Under the pieces are notes generated by a model. It was not told the DNA's origin, did not search any database, and worked only from the letters and a program-made list of their open reading frames with translations. From Rathayibacter sp. VKM Ac-2754 (lineage in GTDB: Bacteria; Actinomycetota; Actinomycetes; Actinomycetales; Microbacteriaceae), in the NCBI RefSeq assembly GCF_009807095.1, contig NZ_WUCC01000003.1, positions 62,001 through 126,000 of the forward strand: 64,000 bases of DNA, in the 5' to 3' direction. Position numbers and translations under genes: made by a program. Below, piece after piece: positions 45,735 to 54,033 of the stretch; within the stretch, counting starts at the first letter, position 1, and the number at the start of each line of letters is the position of its first letter.

Positions 45735-45745
45735 TTCACTGTGAA
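45735..45745. promoter_or_regulatory. Palindromic operator candidate in the monooxygenase/CPBP divergent region
   Basis: TTCACTGTGAA is an 11-bp palindrome centred about 75 bp upstream of the monooxygenase start and 44 bp upstream of the CPBP-family start. Size and symmetry suit a MarR-type site; the regulator at 43973-44422 is the obvious candidate. Confidence 0.4.
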
Positions 45746-45783
45746 AGTACCCCGGAGCAGGATCCTCCGCCTACCCTGGGACC

Positions 45784-46566
45784 GTGAAACCCGCGCTCGC
45801 CCCGGCCGCAGGGATCTCGCTCTCGGCACTGCTGCTGTTCGGTCTGCGCCTGCCGATCGCGGGCTACCTCGTGCTCGCGGCGAGCCTCCTGCTGGCGCTC
45901 CTCATCGACCGCACTCTCGCCGTCGACCTGTCGCTGATCGCGGCGGGGCTGGTCGTCGTCAGCACGATCTCGGTCGAGGCCAACCTCGACTACCCCAACA
46001 TGGCGCTGATGGGGTTCGTGCTCTCGGCGGCGGTCGCCGTGCCCTGGGCGATCGACCACTACGGGACGAAGCGGCGGATCATCCGCTTCCCGCTGCGGAC
46101 CGGTCAGCGCTGGACGACCCTCGAGAAGTCCTACCTGCCGGCGGTCGTCGTGCTCGGCTGGATCCTGCTGCCGTTCTACTTCATCCGCTCGGGCGCCTAC
46201 CTGAACTGGCCGGCGATCTCTGCGCCCGACGAGATCGCGCGCCTGTTCGTCGGCGTCGGGTTCGTCGGAATCTGGGACGAGCTGTTCTTCATCTGCGTCG
46301 TGTTCGCCGTGCTGCGCCGCCACCTCCCGATGTGGCAGGCGAACATCCTGCAGGCGGTGGTCTTCGTGTCGTTCCTCTGGGAGCTCGGCTACCGCGAGTG
46401 GGCTCCGGCGTTCACGATCCCCTTCGCGCTGCTGCAGGGCTACATCTTCTCGAAGACGAAGTCGCTCACCTATGTGATCTGCGTGCACCTGCTCTTCGAC
46501 CTGGTCGTGTTCCTCGCGCTCGTGCACGCTCACAACCGCGAGTGGCTGCAGTGGTTCGTGTACTGA
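45784..46566 (+). CDS. CPBP-family intramembrane protease-like protein
   Basis: This 260-residue multi-pass membrane protein has about seven hydrophobic segments. The CPBP/Abi motif region is at WDELFFICVVFAVLRR (about 164-179). It has DE instead of the usual double Glu, then a later conserved FLWELGYREW and a final HLLFDLVVF. The changed first motif makes protease activity uncertain. It starts at GTG 45784. Confidence 0.78.
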   Translation: MKPALAPAAGISLSALLLFGLRLPIAGYLVLAASLLLALLIDRTLAVDLSLIAAGLVVVSTISVEANLDYPNMALMGFVLSAAVAVPWAIDHYGTKRRIIRFPLRTGQRWTTLEKSYLPAVVVLGWILLPFYFIRSGAYLNWPAISAPDEIARLFVGVGFVGIWDELFFICVVFAVLRRHLPMWQANILQAVVFVSFLWELGYREWAPAFTIPFALLQGYIFSKTKSLTYVICVHLLFDLVVFLALVHAHNREWLQWFVY

Positions 46567-46573
46567 GCAGGCG

Positions 46574-47011
46574 CTAGGCGGCCTGCAGCGCGCGGGCCTC
46601 GACCCGGCCCTTAAGCGCCGCGTTGAACGCCGCGTAGCCGCCGTCGTCATGGTTCTTCGCGAAGAGGCCCTCGAACGGCTTCGTGAGGATCCCGGAGAAG
46701 GTCTCGGTGCTGTGGACCCGGGTCGTGCCGGCGTCGTTGCCGACGAGGGTGAAGGTGTGCTCGCCGAGGAAGAGGCGCGCCGTCAGGATCGTCGCCGACC
46801 ACTGCAGCAGGCGGCCCTCGGTGACGTCGGTGACGTCGGACGAGAACCAGAACCCGGGCATCCGCATCGTCAGCGTGGTGCCGAGCTCCGGCGTTCCGTC
46901 GATGCGGGAGAAGTTGCTCCACTCGCCGTACGAGGAGAAGTCGGAGAGGACCTCCCAGACCTCGTCGGGGGTGGCGGTGATGTCGACCGTGGTGGCGAGG
47001 ACGATGCTCAT
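46574..47011 (-). CDS. SRPBCC-domain protein (polyketide cyclase / START-like)
   Basis: This 145-residue helix-grip fold protein starts IVLATTVDITATPDEVWEVL, the standard SRPBCC N-terminus. It contains MRMPGFWFSSDVTDVTEGR and a C-terminal amphipathic helix. The group binds small hydrophobic ligands; the actual ligand is unknown. It is divergent from a TetR gene across a palindromic operator, so it is likely to be controlled by that regulator. Confidence 0.87.
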   Translation of the reverse strand: MSIVLATTVDITATPDEVWEVLSDFSSYGEWSNFSRIDGTPELGTTLTMRMPGFWFSSDVTDVTEGRLLQWSATILTARLFLGEHTFTLVGNDAGTTRVHSTETFSGILTKPFEGLFAKNHDDGGYAAFNAALKGRVEARALQAA

Positions 47012-47067
47012 GATGTCTTCCGTTCCGGGTTCGCGGTGGGTGATGGACTCAGCGTGGCCCAGCCCAA

Positions 47068-47104
47068 AGCTATAGTCAATAGCCATTAGCTATTGATATT
47101 AGCT
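47068..47104. promoter_or_regulatory. TetR-type operator between the SRPBCC and tetR genes
   Basis: The core TCAATAGC-n5-GCTATTGA (47076-47096) is a perfect 8-bp inverted repeat. It extends on both sides to imperfect AGCTATA/ATTAGCT arms. The AT-rich 37-bp palindrome stands out sharply from the GC-rich surroundings and lies midway between the divergent starts, 49 bp before tetR. Confidence 0.7.
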
Positions 47105-47152
47105 GACAAGACGAGCAGGATGAGGTCATGACTCCACTGAACGACGGCCCCC

Positions 47153-47743
47153 GTGCCTAGGGCCGGACTGACCCGCGACCGCGTCGCGGAGGAGGCCGCC
47201 GCGATGGCCGACGAGGTCGGTCTCGCGACGCTCACCCTCTCCGCCCTGGCCGAGCGGCTCGGCGTCCGTCAGCCCTCCCTCTACAAGCACATCGACTCGA
47301 TGGCCGGCCTGCACCGCGACATCGCAGTCCGGGCCAAGCGCGATCTGGGCGAGGTGCTCGCGCGGGCCTCCGCCGGCCGCTCGGGAGCGGAGGCGATCTC
47401 GGCGATGTCCCACGCTTACCGCGCATGGGCGCTGCAGCATCCCGCCCGCTACGAGGCGGCCAACCGGATGCCGGCTCCCGGCGACGTCGAGGACGAGGCG
47501 ATCTCGGTCGCCGCGGTCCAGGTGATCGCCGACGTGCTCACCGCCTACCGGCTCGACGGGAACGACGCCGTCGACGCCATCCGCGCCTTCCGCTCGACGC
47601 TGCACGGGTTCGTCTCGTACGAGACGGCCGGGGCGTTCCAGTGGAGCGCCGGCATCGATCGCAGCTTCGAACGGCTCGTGGGCGGATTCATCGTCGCCCT
47701 CGACCACCGCGCCGAGACGGCCGACCGCTCGCCGTCGCCCTAG
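47153..47743 (+). CDS. TetR/AcrR-family transcriptional regulator (WHG-domain type)
   Basis: This 196-residue repressor has N-terminal helix-turn-helix TLSALAERLGVRQPSLYKHI at about residues 29-48. The C-terminal ligand domain is of the TetR_C/WHG type (YEAANRMPAPGDVEDEA, FRSTLHGFVSYETAGAFQW). GTG at 47153. It probably represses itself and the SRPBCC gene through the palindrome at 47068-47104. It overlaps the convergent GAF-ANTAR gene by 4 bp. Confidence 0.9.
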   Translation: MPRAGLTRDRVAEEAAAMADEVGLATLTLSALAERLGVRQPSLYKHIDSMAGLHRDIAVRAKRDLGEVLARASAGRSGAEAISAMSHAYRAWALQHPARYEAANRMPAPGDVEDEAISVAAVQVIADVLTAYRLDGNDAVDAIRAFRSTLHGFVSYETAGAFQWSAGIDRSFERLVGGFIVALDHRAETADRSPSP

Positions 47744-48459
47744 GCGTCCAGCGGCACGACCCGGTCGATGATGCCGCGGGCCGTGTCGGAGACGCTGGCC
47801 CGGCGCGAGCGGGCGAGGTCGCGGAGGATGTCCCACGCCGTCTCCATGTCGACGGTCCTGCTGTGCGCGATGGCGCCCTTCGCCTGCTCGATGAGCACGC
47901 GCGCCTTCACGGCGAGCTGCAGCTGATCGCGGGCGACGGACGCCTCCCGGACGGTGCGCTGCTGAACGAGCCCGATGGTCGCGACGTCGGCGATGGTCTG
48001 CGCAGCCCGGACGTCACTCGGCCCGAGCTCGCCCGCGCGGTCGCTGAAGAAGTTCAGCGACCCGATCGTCTCGCTCCGCAGGCGCAGCGGCACGGCGTGC
48101 ACCGACTGGTAGCCCGACTCCCCCACTCCCTCGGCGAACGCCGGCCACCGGCTCTGGATGTCGTCGAGCGTGCCCGCGGTGATCGCGGAGCCGGTGGTGT
48201 ACGACTCCATGCAGGGGCCGTCGCCGGCCGAGAGCTGCAGCGCCTCGATGAGGTGCATCCGCTCGCTGGTCGAGGCCATCACCACGAGGTCGCCGTGCGG
48301 GTCGGCCAGGACGATGCCGACGTCGACGGCGTCGAAGATCGCGGCGCACCGCTCGACGAGGTCGTGGAGGAACTCGACGATGTCGAAGTCGTCGACGAGG
48401 GTGTCGGCGACGGCGGTCAGCGTCTCGAGGAGCATCTGCTCGTGAGTCGTGGTGGGCAT
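47740..48459 (-). CDS. GAF-ANTAR domain RNA-binding antitermination regulator (1)
   Basis: This 239-residue protein has a GAF sensor at about residues 20-165 (FDAVDVGIVLADPHGDLVVM, SVHAVPLRLRSETIGSLNFF). The C-terminal ANTAR three-helix domain (QLAVKARVLIEQAKGAIAHS, then an aromatic helix and SVSDTARGIID) binds paired hairpins in nascent RNA to prevent termination. The input signal is unknown. It lies 8 bp downstream of a second GAF-ANTAR gene in the same operon. Confidence 0.9.
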   Translation of the reverse strand: MPTTTHEQMLLETLTAVADTLVDDFDIVEFLHDLVERCAAIFDAVDVGIVLADPHGDLVVMASTSERMHLIEALQLSAGDGPCMESYTTGSAITAGTLDDIQSRWPAFAEGVGESGYQSVHAVPLRLRSETIGSLNFFSDRAGELGPSDVRAAQTIADVATIGLVQQRTVREASVARDQLQLAVKARVLIEQAKGAIAHSRTVDMETAWDILRDLARSRRASVSDTARGIIDRVVPLDA

Positions 48460-48467
48460 GCGAGGTC

Positions 48468-49181
48468 CTACTTTCCGTCGTCCGACGCAGCGTCGGGAGT
48501 GAAGTCCAGGGTTCGCGCGACGACGCGCGACGCGACCTCGCGGACGGTCGTGCCGGTGGCGAAGGCGTGCGCGCGGATCATCAGGAGTGCCTCGTCGGTG
48601 GAGGATCCGGTCTGGCTGAAGACCATCCCGGTCGCCTGATGGACCTCGCGGCGGGACAGCGCCGCGTCGTGCGCGCCGGCGCCGCTCTGCGCCCTCTCGA
48701 GCGCCTGCGCGATGATCGCGCAGGCCAGGACCGCGGCGAGGCCCTTCGCCAGATGCAGATCCTCGCGCTCGAACACGACCGGTGCGTCGCAGTAGAGCGA
48801 GACGGCGCCGACGCCGAGCGTGCCGAGGACGAGGGGGACGCACAGCACCGACTGCACCTCGGCCGCCGCGAGATCGGAGTAGAAGAAGGGCCACGAGCCG
48901 ACGTCCTCGGCGCTGGAGACGTGCAGCTCGACCGGGCGCCCGCTCCGGTAAGCCCGCCAGGCCGGTCCCTCGCCGAGATCGATCTGCGCCTCGTCGAGCG
49001 CACCGGCGCGCGTGCTCGTCGCGACGAGCACCTCGGGGTCGAACGGATCACTCAGCGTGGAGGCGGCGGCGTCGTCGACGGGGAGCATCGTCACGAACGA
49101 CGCGAGCAGCGGAGCGAGCTCGCCGGCGTCGCCGTCCCCGTCGTCGCCGTCAGGAGAGCGGGCGGTCGCGGCGCCCGTCAC
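48468..49181 (-). CDS. GAF-ANTAR domain RNA-binding antitermination regulator (2)
   Basis: A GAF domain (about 20-150: ELAPLLASFVTMLPVDDAAA, VQSVLCVPLVLGTLGVGAVS) is followed by an ANTAR domain (about 165-225: ALSRREVHQATGMVFSQTGS, ALLMIRAHAFATGTTVREVA). The start is uncertain. GTG at 49181 gives 237 residues, like its neighbour. ATG at 49250 has GGAG close by and adds 23 residues without similarity. The two tandem paralogues share architecture but are clearly diverged, suggesting an old duplication. Confidence 0.87.
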   Translation of the reverse strand: MTGAATARSPDGDDGDGDAGELAPLLASFVTMLPVDDAAASTLSDPFDPEVLVATSTRAGALDEAQIDLGEGPAWRAYRSGRPVELHVSSAEDVGSWPFFYSDLAAAEVQSVLCVPLVLGTLGVGAVSLYCDAPVVFEREDLHLAKGLAAVLACAIIAQALERAQSGAGAHDAALSRREVHQATGMVFSQTGSSTDEALLMIRAHAFATGTTVREVASRVVARTLDFTPDAASDDGK

Positions 49182-49356
49182 GAGGCACCGCGGGGAGGGA
49201 TGATCAGCACGGGAACCACAGGACCTTCGGTCGTCGTCATGAAGACGCATCTCCGCAGGAGCAGGGCGTGAACGCTGGTCACACCCTACCCGCGCAGGCG
49301 TTCCGCGGCCCTCGCGATCGGCAACCCCCTGTGCCCCGGCTCCCGGAGCGCGCACG

Positions 49357-49740
49357 GTGGGAGGCATGAGAAGACTCCACTACGCGAGCGGGTTCGTCCT
49401 CGTCGCCGACATCACGTGCAAGGCCGTGCTCCGCTACGCCCGCGCTCTCGCCGATGTCGGCAAGTCCGACGTCGTCACGATCCCGGTCGTCACCGAGGGC
49501 GGGAGCAATGCGTACGCGCACCTCCTGATCGGTCCGGGGAGCCAGCTGTTCTCGATCCCGGTCGAGAAGAGCCACGGCGACGAGCCGGTCGACGAGGACG
49601 TGATCGCGTCCATCGAGCGGGAGACGCGGCGGATGCAGCCGGCCCGGCCGGCGTGGAGCGAGGAGATGACCGACATCTCGGATCTCGACTTCCTCGACTT
49701 CTCGGATCAGGACACCGGAGGAGCACGCCTGCAGTCATGA
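49357..49740 (+). CDS. Small conserved hypothetical protein
   Basis: This 127-residue soluble protein has a compact alpha/beta N-terminal part (VLVADITCKAVLRYARALAD, VVTIPVVTEGGSNAYAHLLI) and an acidic tail (DISDLDFLDFSDQD). I have no function for it. GTG at 49357 has GGAG at 8-nt spacing; ATG at 49366 is the alternative. It is divergent from the GAF-ANTAR pair. Confidence 0.75.
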   Translation: MGGMRRLHYASGFVLVADITCKAVLRYARALADVGKSDVVTIPVVTEGGSNAYAHLLIGPGSQLFSIPVEKSHGDEPVDEDVIASIERETRRMQPARPAWSEEMTDISDLDFLDFSDQDTGGARLQS

Positions 49741-49880
49741 GGTCGCGGCGATCACCGTCGCCGCGGGAGGTCTTACCGGATCGTTACCGCGCCGCGCGCG
49801 CAGCGCGGACTCGACGGCCCGAGGATGAGCGGAGGGGGACGATCCGGGCCTCCGCTGTCCGCTCTCCGGGGGTCTCCGCC

Positions 49881-50639
49881 ATGCACATCCGTTCCCGCAC
49901 ACTCACCGCCGCCGTCCTGACGGTCGTCGTCGCCACCGCTCTGGCCGGCTGCGTCCCCGCCGAGCCGGGAGCGGACCCGACGTCCTCCGCCGGCGAGGCG
50001 GCCCCCGCGCCGACATCGACGGACTCCGCGCCGAGCTCCTCCTCCGCGCCGAGTGACTCGGGTACCGGGACGCCCACCCCCGGCGAGACGCCCGCGATGG
50101 CGGATGCGACGAGCCTCCTGATCGGTCCGATCTCGTTCTCGCTGGTGGACGCCTCCGGGGCCGAGCTCGGCACCTGGGACTACCGCGACGGGACGGGCGC
50201 GATCGCGGCGCTCACGGAGGCGTTCGGCAGCACGCCGACCGAGTCGGACGACGTGCCCTATGAAGGCTTCCGCTCGCGGGCCTACTCGTGGCCCGGATTC
50301 GACTTCAAGGACACCGAGGTCTACGACGCGGGAGATCCGGAGCTGGAGTTCCCCGAGCCCGACTTCATGGTCGGCGCGACCGCCCCCGCGGTCGGCGATG
50401 TCGCCGTCAGCACCCTGGGCGGGGTCTCGGTCGGCGACGCGACCGCCGACGTGCGGGTGGAGCACCCCGATGGGATCCTCGAGGGCGCGGGCCCCGAGTC
50501 CGCCGGGCTCTTCCTGTTCGACGAGACCTCGGTCGGGTCCTCGAACGGCAACGATCTGGTGAATTCGGTGATGGCGATCGCGGACGACGAGGTCACCATC
50601 TCGGCGATCCGCGCGCCGTCCGCGAACTGGGGCGTCTGA
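49881..50639 (+). CDS. Predicted lipoprotein of unknown function
   Basis: This 252-residue exported protein has a lipoprotein signal ending at lipobox LAGC (Cys24). A ~50-residue Ser/Pro/Thr/Ala-rich linker follows (about 25-73), typical of surface-tethered lipoproteins. A folded domain then starts SLLIGPISFSLVDASGAELG. I do not recognise the family. It stands alone. Confidence 0.78.
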   Translation: MHIRSRTLTAAVLTVVVATALAGCVPAEPGADPTSSAGEAAPAPTSTDSAPSSSSAPSDSGTGTPTPGETPAMADATSLLIGPISFSLVDASGAELGTWDYRDGTGAIAALTEAFGSTPTESDDVPYEGFRSRAYSWPGFDFKDTEVYDAGDPELEFPEPDFMVGATAPAVGDVAVSTLGGVSVGDATADVRVEHPDGILEGAGPESAGLFLFDETSVGSSNGNDLVNSVMAIADDEVTISAIRAPSANWGV

Positions 50640-50716
50640 GCAGGCGGCAGCGTCAGCACCGGGGATCGGACCGATCCGGACGCGCACGTGATCGGGCTCG
50701 CCCATCGAGAGGTCGG

Positions 50717-52063
50717 TCAGAAGGATGGTGGCGCCTCCGTGAAGCGCGGTGACGGAGGCGGCTCGGGTGAGTCCTCGGACAGGCCGGGCGGGCGAGTGGT
50801 GACTCGGCGTCCGGTCGGGGTGGCCCACTCCGCGGTGCCGTCCGGATGGAGGACGTAGGTCCAGCGGTCGCCGTGACGGACGTGGTGGTGGCCGGCGCAG
50901 AGCGAGCACAGGTTCTCGAGCGCCGTCTCGCCGCCGTTGCGCCACTCGATGGTGTGGTCGGCCTCGGACGTGGACGCGGGACGGGTGCAGCCCGGGAAAC
51001 GGCAGGTCCGATCGCGCAACTGCAGCGCCAGGCGCATCCGCGGCGGCGGAACCCGGTGGGTGCGGCCGACGGAGACGACCCTCCCGGTCTCCGGCTCGAT
51101 CAGGACCCGGGTGAAGGACGCAGCGGTGCCCACGAGCTCTCGGGCGATGTCGGCGGGGACGAGTCCGTAGCCGTCGAGGTCGGCGGGCGCATCGTCGACG
51201 CCGGCGGCGGTGCTCGCGGAGACGGTGAGCCGCACCTCGGCCCGCACCCCGGACACGAAGGTCGCCGGCGCGTCGTCCGGGCCGATGGCCGGGGACGTGC
51301 CGGCGATGTCGCCGTCGGTCAGCAGATCGGCGAGCGCGTCCGCCCGCAGCTGCGCGAGCGTGCGCTCGTCACGCCTGCCGCCGGGCTCCTCGCTCGCGCC
51401 GTCGCGGAGGGTGCGGGCGATCCGGTCGAGGCGGCCGTACACGCCCATCGCGACCGGCGCGGGCAGTACCGCGCAGAGCGTGGCCATCCCGTCGTACTCG
51501 GGACTCACCCACACCGTCCGATCCGCGCGGGCGCGCGCGTGCCGCTTCGCGAGAGGCTCCCCGTGCACGTCGTCCCGGATGCGGCCCACCGCTCGTCGCA
51601 GCTGCGTCGGCGTCGTGGTGAGGGCCGCTGCCGCGGCGCGCGCGTCCAGCGCTGCCCGCGACTCGATCGGCAGAGTGCTCGCGGCAGCGCAGACGACCTC
51701 ACTCGCCTCCCACAGGATGAGGCCGGCCGCGAGAGCCTCACGGGTGCGCGGGAGATCCTCCACGAGCAGCAGCGCGTGCTCGAGTGCGTGCGACAGCGCC
51801 CGCTCCGACAGCCGCAGCGCGACGGCCAGCTCGGCACGGATCGATCGCTCGACCAGGTCGTGGGACTCGCTCCGAGACAGGTGACGACCGCCCGCGAACG
51901 CCTCCGGGACGCTGAGGGCCGCCCGATACGCCGCGTGCAGCGCCGCGGCCCGCGCGAGGAGCACCTGCGCGGACGCGAACCCGAGGCGCGCCGCGAGATC
52001 GCCGAGCTCACCGACCGTGTCGGTCGTCACCTCCGCCGCTCTGGTCCCGCTCGATTCCTGCAT
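50717..52063 (-). CDS. DUF222 / HNH endonuclease (13E12-repeat-like)
   Basis: This 448-residue protein is of the actinobacterial DUF222-HNH family related to the mycobacterial 13E12 repeat genes. DUF222 covers about 20-300. A C-terminal HNH nuclease motif covers about 345-400: CRFPGCTRPASTSEADHTIE with the zinc-type cysteines and His, then NLCSLCAGHHHVRH. The family is multicopy in such genomes. The function is unsettled (repeat-associated or homing-type nuclease). No flanking repeats are seen here. Confidence 0.88.
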   Translation of the reverse strand: MQESSGTRAAEVTTDTVGELGDLAARLGFASAQVLLARAAALHAAYRAALSVPEAFAGGRHLSRSESHDLVERSIRAELAVALRLSERALSHALEHALLLVEDLPRTREALAAGLILWEASEVVCAAASTLPIESRAALDARAAAAALTTTPTQLRRAVGRIRDDVHGEPLAKRHARARADRTVWVSPEYDGMATLCAVLPAPVAMGVYGRLDRIARTLRDGASEEPGGRRDERTLAQLRADALADLLTDGDIAGTSPAIGPDDAPATFVSGVRAEVRLTVSASTAAGVDDAPADLDGYGLVPADIARELVGTAASFTRVLIEPETGRVVSVGRTHRVPPPRMRLALQLRDRTCRFPGCTRPASTSEADHTIEWRNGGETALENLCSLCAGHHHVRHGDRWTYVLHPDGTAEWATPTGRRVTTRPPGLSEDSPEPPPSPRFTEAPPSF

Positions 52064-52174
52064 ACGAGTATTGAATCAGGGACCACCGACATCGGACTCG
52101 CCTCGACGACCCGGCAGGGGACGACCGACCCCGGCGCGCACCTGTGGAGGAACGGCGCAGGGCGCCCACCCCGC

Positions 52175-52414
52175 TCAGCGACGGCGGAACGCGCGCACGA
52201 GCGCGTAGACGACAGCGGCGCCGCCGATCGCGACCACGATCCAGCGCGCCACGGAGTCGACGGGCGAGTCGCCCGTGCAGACACCGGGCGCGTTCCCGTA
52301 GTCGGTGCAGCTGCCCGATCCGAAGCCGGCCAGGAAGACGAGGACTCCCGCGGCGAGGACCACCGCGACGGCGATCCATCCCCGGCGGACGCCCCGCTCC
52401 GACCGCGCGCTCAT
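52175..52414 (-). CDS. Small two-helix membrane protein
   Basis: This 79-residue protein has two hydrophobic segments (about 12-32 and 58-73). They flank a short extracytoplasmic loop with two cysteines (SCTDYGNAPGVC) that could form a disulfide. I see no family match. It lies 53 bp downstream of the GntP-type permease in the same direction. Confidence 0.65.
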   Translation of the reverse strand: MSARSERGVRRGWIAVAVVLAAGVLVFLAGFGSGSCTDYGNAPGVCTGDSPVDSVARWIVVAIGGAAVVYALVRAFRRR

Positions 52415-52467
52415 GGAGCGACCCTCCGCGCAGCCCCACCCGCCACCGACTTCTGCACGAGGAGGCG

Positions 52468-53889
52468 TCAGCGCAGGAACAGGGAGAGCAGCAGCGTCAT
52501 GCCCAGGGCGAGGACGGAGGCGAGCGAGACGCCGACCGTCACCGATTTGAGGGCGCCGCGCACCGACTGGCCGAGGAAGCTCTGCAGCAGCCAGAAGGTG
52601 TTCGACGTGACGTGGATGCAGAACAGGGCGCCCGAGCCGGCGGCGAGTGCCACCAGGAGCGGATCGAGGCCGAGCGTCGCCGCGACCGGTGCCACGACTC
52701 CGGCGGCCGTGATCGCCGAGAGCGTCACCGAGCCGACCGCGATGTGCAGGACGGCCGCCATCAGCCAGACGAGCAGCAGCGGCGCGGTCGCCGACGCCGA
52801 GAAGTAGCCCTTCAGCAGCTCGCCGAGGTCGCCCTCCGCTATGACGGCCGCGAGGCTGCCGCCGACGCCGGTGAGCAGGAAGATCTGGCCGCCGTCCTGG
52901 AAGCCCTTCGCGACCGCCTTCTCGATCCGCTTCGCCCCGACCACCGAGCGGCCGATCGCTCCGGTCGCGATCACGGCGATCAGCAGGGCGATCACGGGGT
53001 CGCCCAGGAACTGCAGCACCGGCACCTCGGCTCCGGCCACCGTGAGCACGGCCTCGGAGGCGATGAGCAGGAGCGCGACGAGCATCGGGGCGAAGAGCAG
53101 GAGGAGGGGACGCTCGTGCGGGGCGTCGGTGTCGCCTCCAGTACCGGGATCGGCGCGGCCGGGCACCGAGAAGTCGGGGCTCGCGGGACGGTCCGAGCCG
53201 CTCGCCTCCGCCGCCGCCAGCACCGGGACCTCCTCGCGCAGCAGGACCTGCTCGTCGCGAGCCGGGTCCCAGAACCCCATCCGGAACGCGAGCGACATGA
53301 GGAGGATCGTGACCACGACCGTCGGTGCCACGACCGCGAATCCGCCGAGCATCATCACGCCGAGCGGCACGCCCAGAAGCCCGGCGAGGGCCACCGCGGC
53401 GAAACCCGGGACCATCATCACGATCCCCATCTCGAGCCCCACGGCGAAGGTGACGGCGACGATGCCGGTGCCCGCGCGGCCGAGCCGGGGCGCGATCTTC
53501 CGCGCGAGGGGCGCCGCGATGACGATGAGCGCGTCGACGAAGATCGTCTGCAGGTAGGTGGCGAACGAGAGGCCCAGTGCGTACGGGATTCCGCGGCGCC
53601 CGAAGATGCGCATCAGGCCCTCGACGAGGCGCACCACGGCGCCCATCTCGTTGAGCATCGCGCCGATCAGCACTCCCCAGCCGATGAGGAGGCCCGCCTC
53701 CATCATCACCTCGCCGAAACCGCGGGTCATCGTCGAGACGGTGTCGACCGGTCCGAGCCCGGTCAGGAGCCCGATCGCCGCGGCGCCGACCGCGAGCACG
53801 AGCACCGGGTTCTGGCGGAAGCGGACGATCGCCACCACCACGACCACGATGACCGCGCCGACGACACCCAGGGTGTACCACTCGGGCAT
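52468..53889 (-). CDS. GntP-family gluconate/organic acid:H+ symporter
   Basis: This 473-residue permease has about 12-14 membrane segments. Family features include FATYLQTIFVDALIVIAAPL, the central charged cytoplasmic loop (about 235-275), and TGVGGSLAAVIAEGDLGELL and CIHVTSNTFWLLQSFLG late in the protein. It likely imports gluconate or a related sugar acid. ATG at 53889 follows GAGGAGGACAC. It is divergent from a Gfo/Idh dehydrogenase gene across a perfect inverted repeat. Confidence 0.9.
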   Translation of the reverse strand: MPEWYTLGVVGAVIVVVVVAIVRFRQNPVLVLAVGAAAIGLLTGLGPVDTVSTMTRGFGEVMMEAGLLIGWGVLIGAMLNEMGAVVRLVEGLMRIFGRRGIPYALGLSFATYLQTIFVDALIVIAAPLARKIAPRLGRAGTGIVAVTFAVGLEMGIVMMVPGFAAVALAGLLGVPLGVMMLGGFAVVAPTVVVTILLMSLAFRMGFWDPARDEQVLLREEVPVLAAAEASGSDRPASPDFSVPGRADPGTGGDTDAPHERPLLLLFAPMLVALLLIASEAVLTVAGAEVPVLQFLGDPVIALLIAVIATGAIGRSVVGAKRIEKAVAKGFQDGGQIFLLTGVGGSLAAVIAEGDLGELLKGYFSASATAPLLLVWLMAAVLHIAVGSVTLSAITAAGVVAPVAATLGLDPLLVALAAGSGALFCIHVTSNTFWLLQSFLGQSVRGALKSVTVGVSLASVLALGMTLLLSLFLR

Positions 53890-53959
53890 GTGTCCTCCTC
53901 CGCCGCCGCTCCGCGTGCGGTCACACACTAGAGCGTCGGGACGCCGCGAGAACGCGGAA

Positions 53960-53990
53960 GTCGTCGTACTCGATCACCGAGTACGACGAC
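53960..53990. promoter_or_regulatory. Perfect 13-bp inverted repeat between gntP-like and Gfo/Idh genes
   Basis: GTCGTCGTACTCG and its exact complement flank a 5-bp centre (ATCAC). It lies 70 bp upstream of the permease start and 43 bp upstream of the dehydrogenase start. It is a good candidate operator serving both divergent genes. The regulator is not adjacent. Confidence 0.55.
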
Positions 53991-54033
53991 TCTCGAGCGG
54001 GGCGGGCCGGGGAGCGCGGGATAGCGTGGACGA

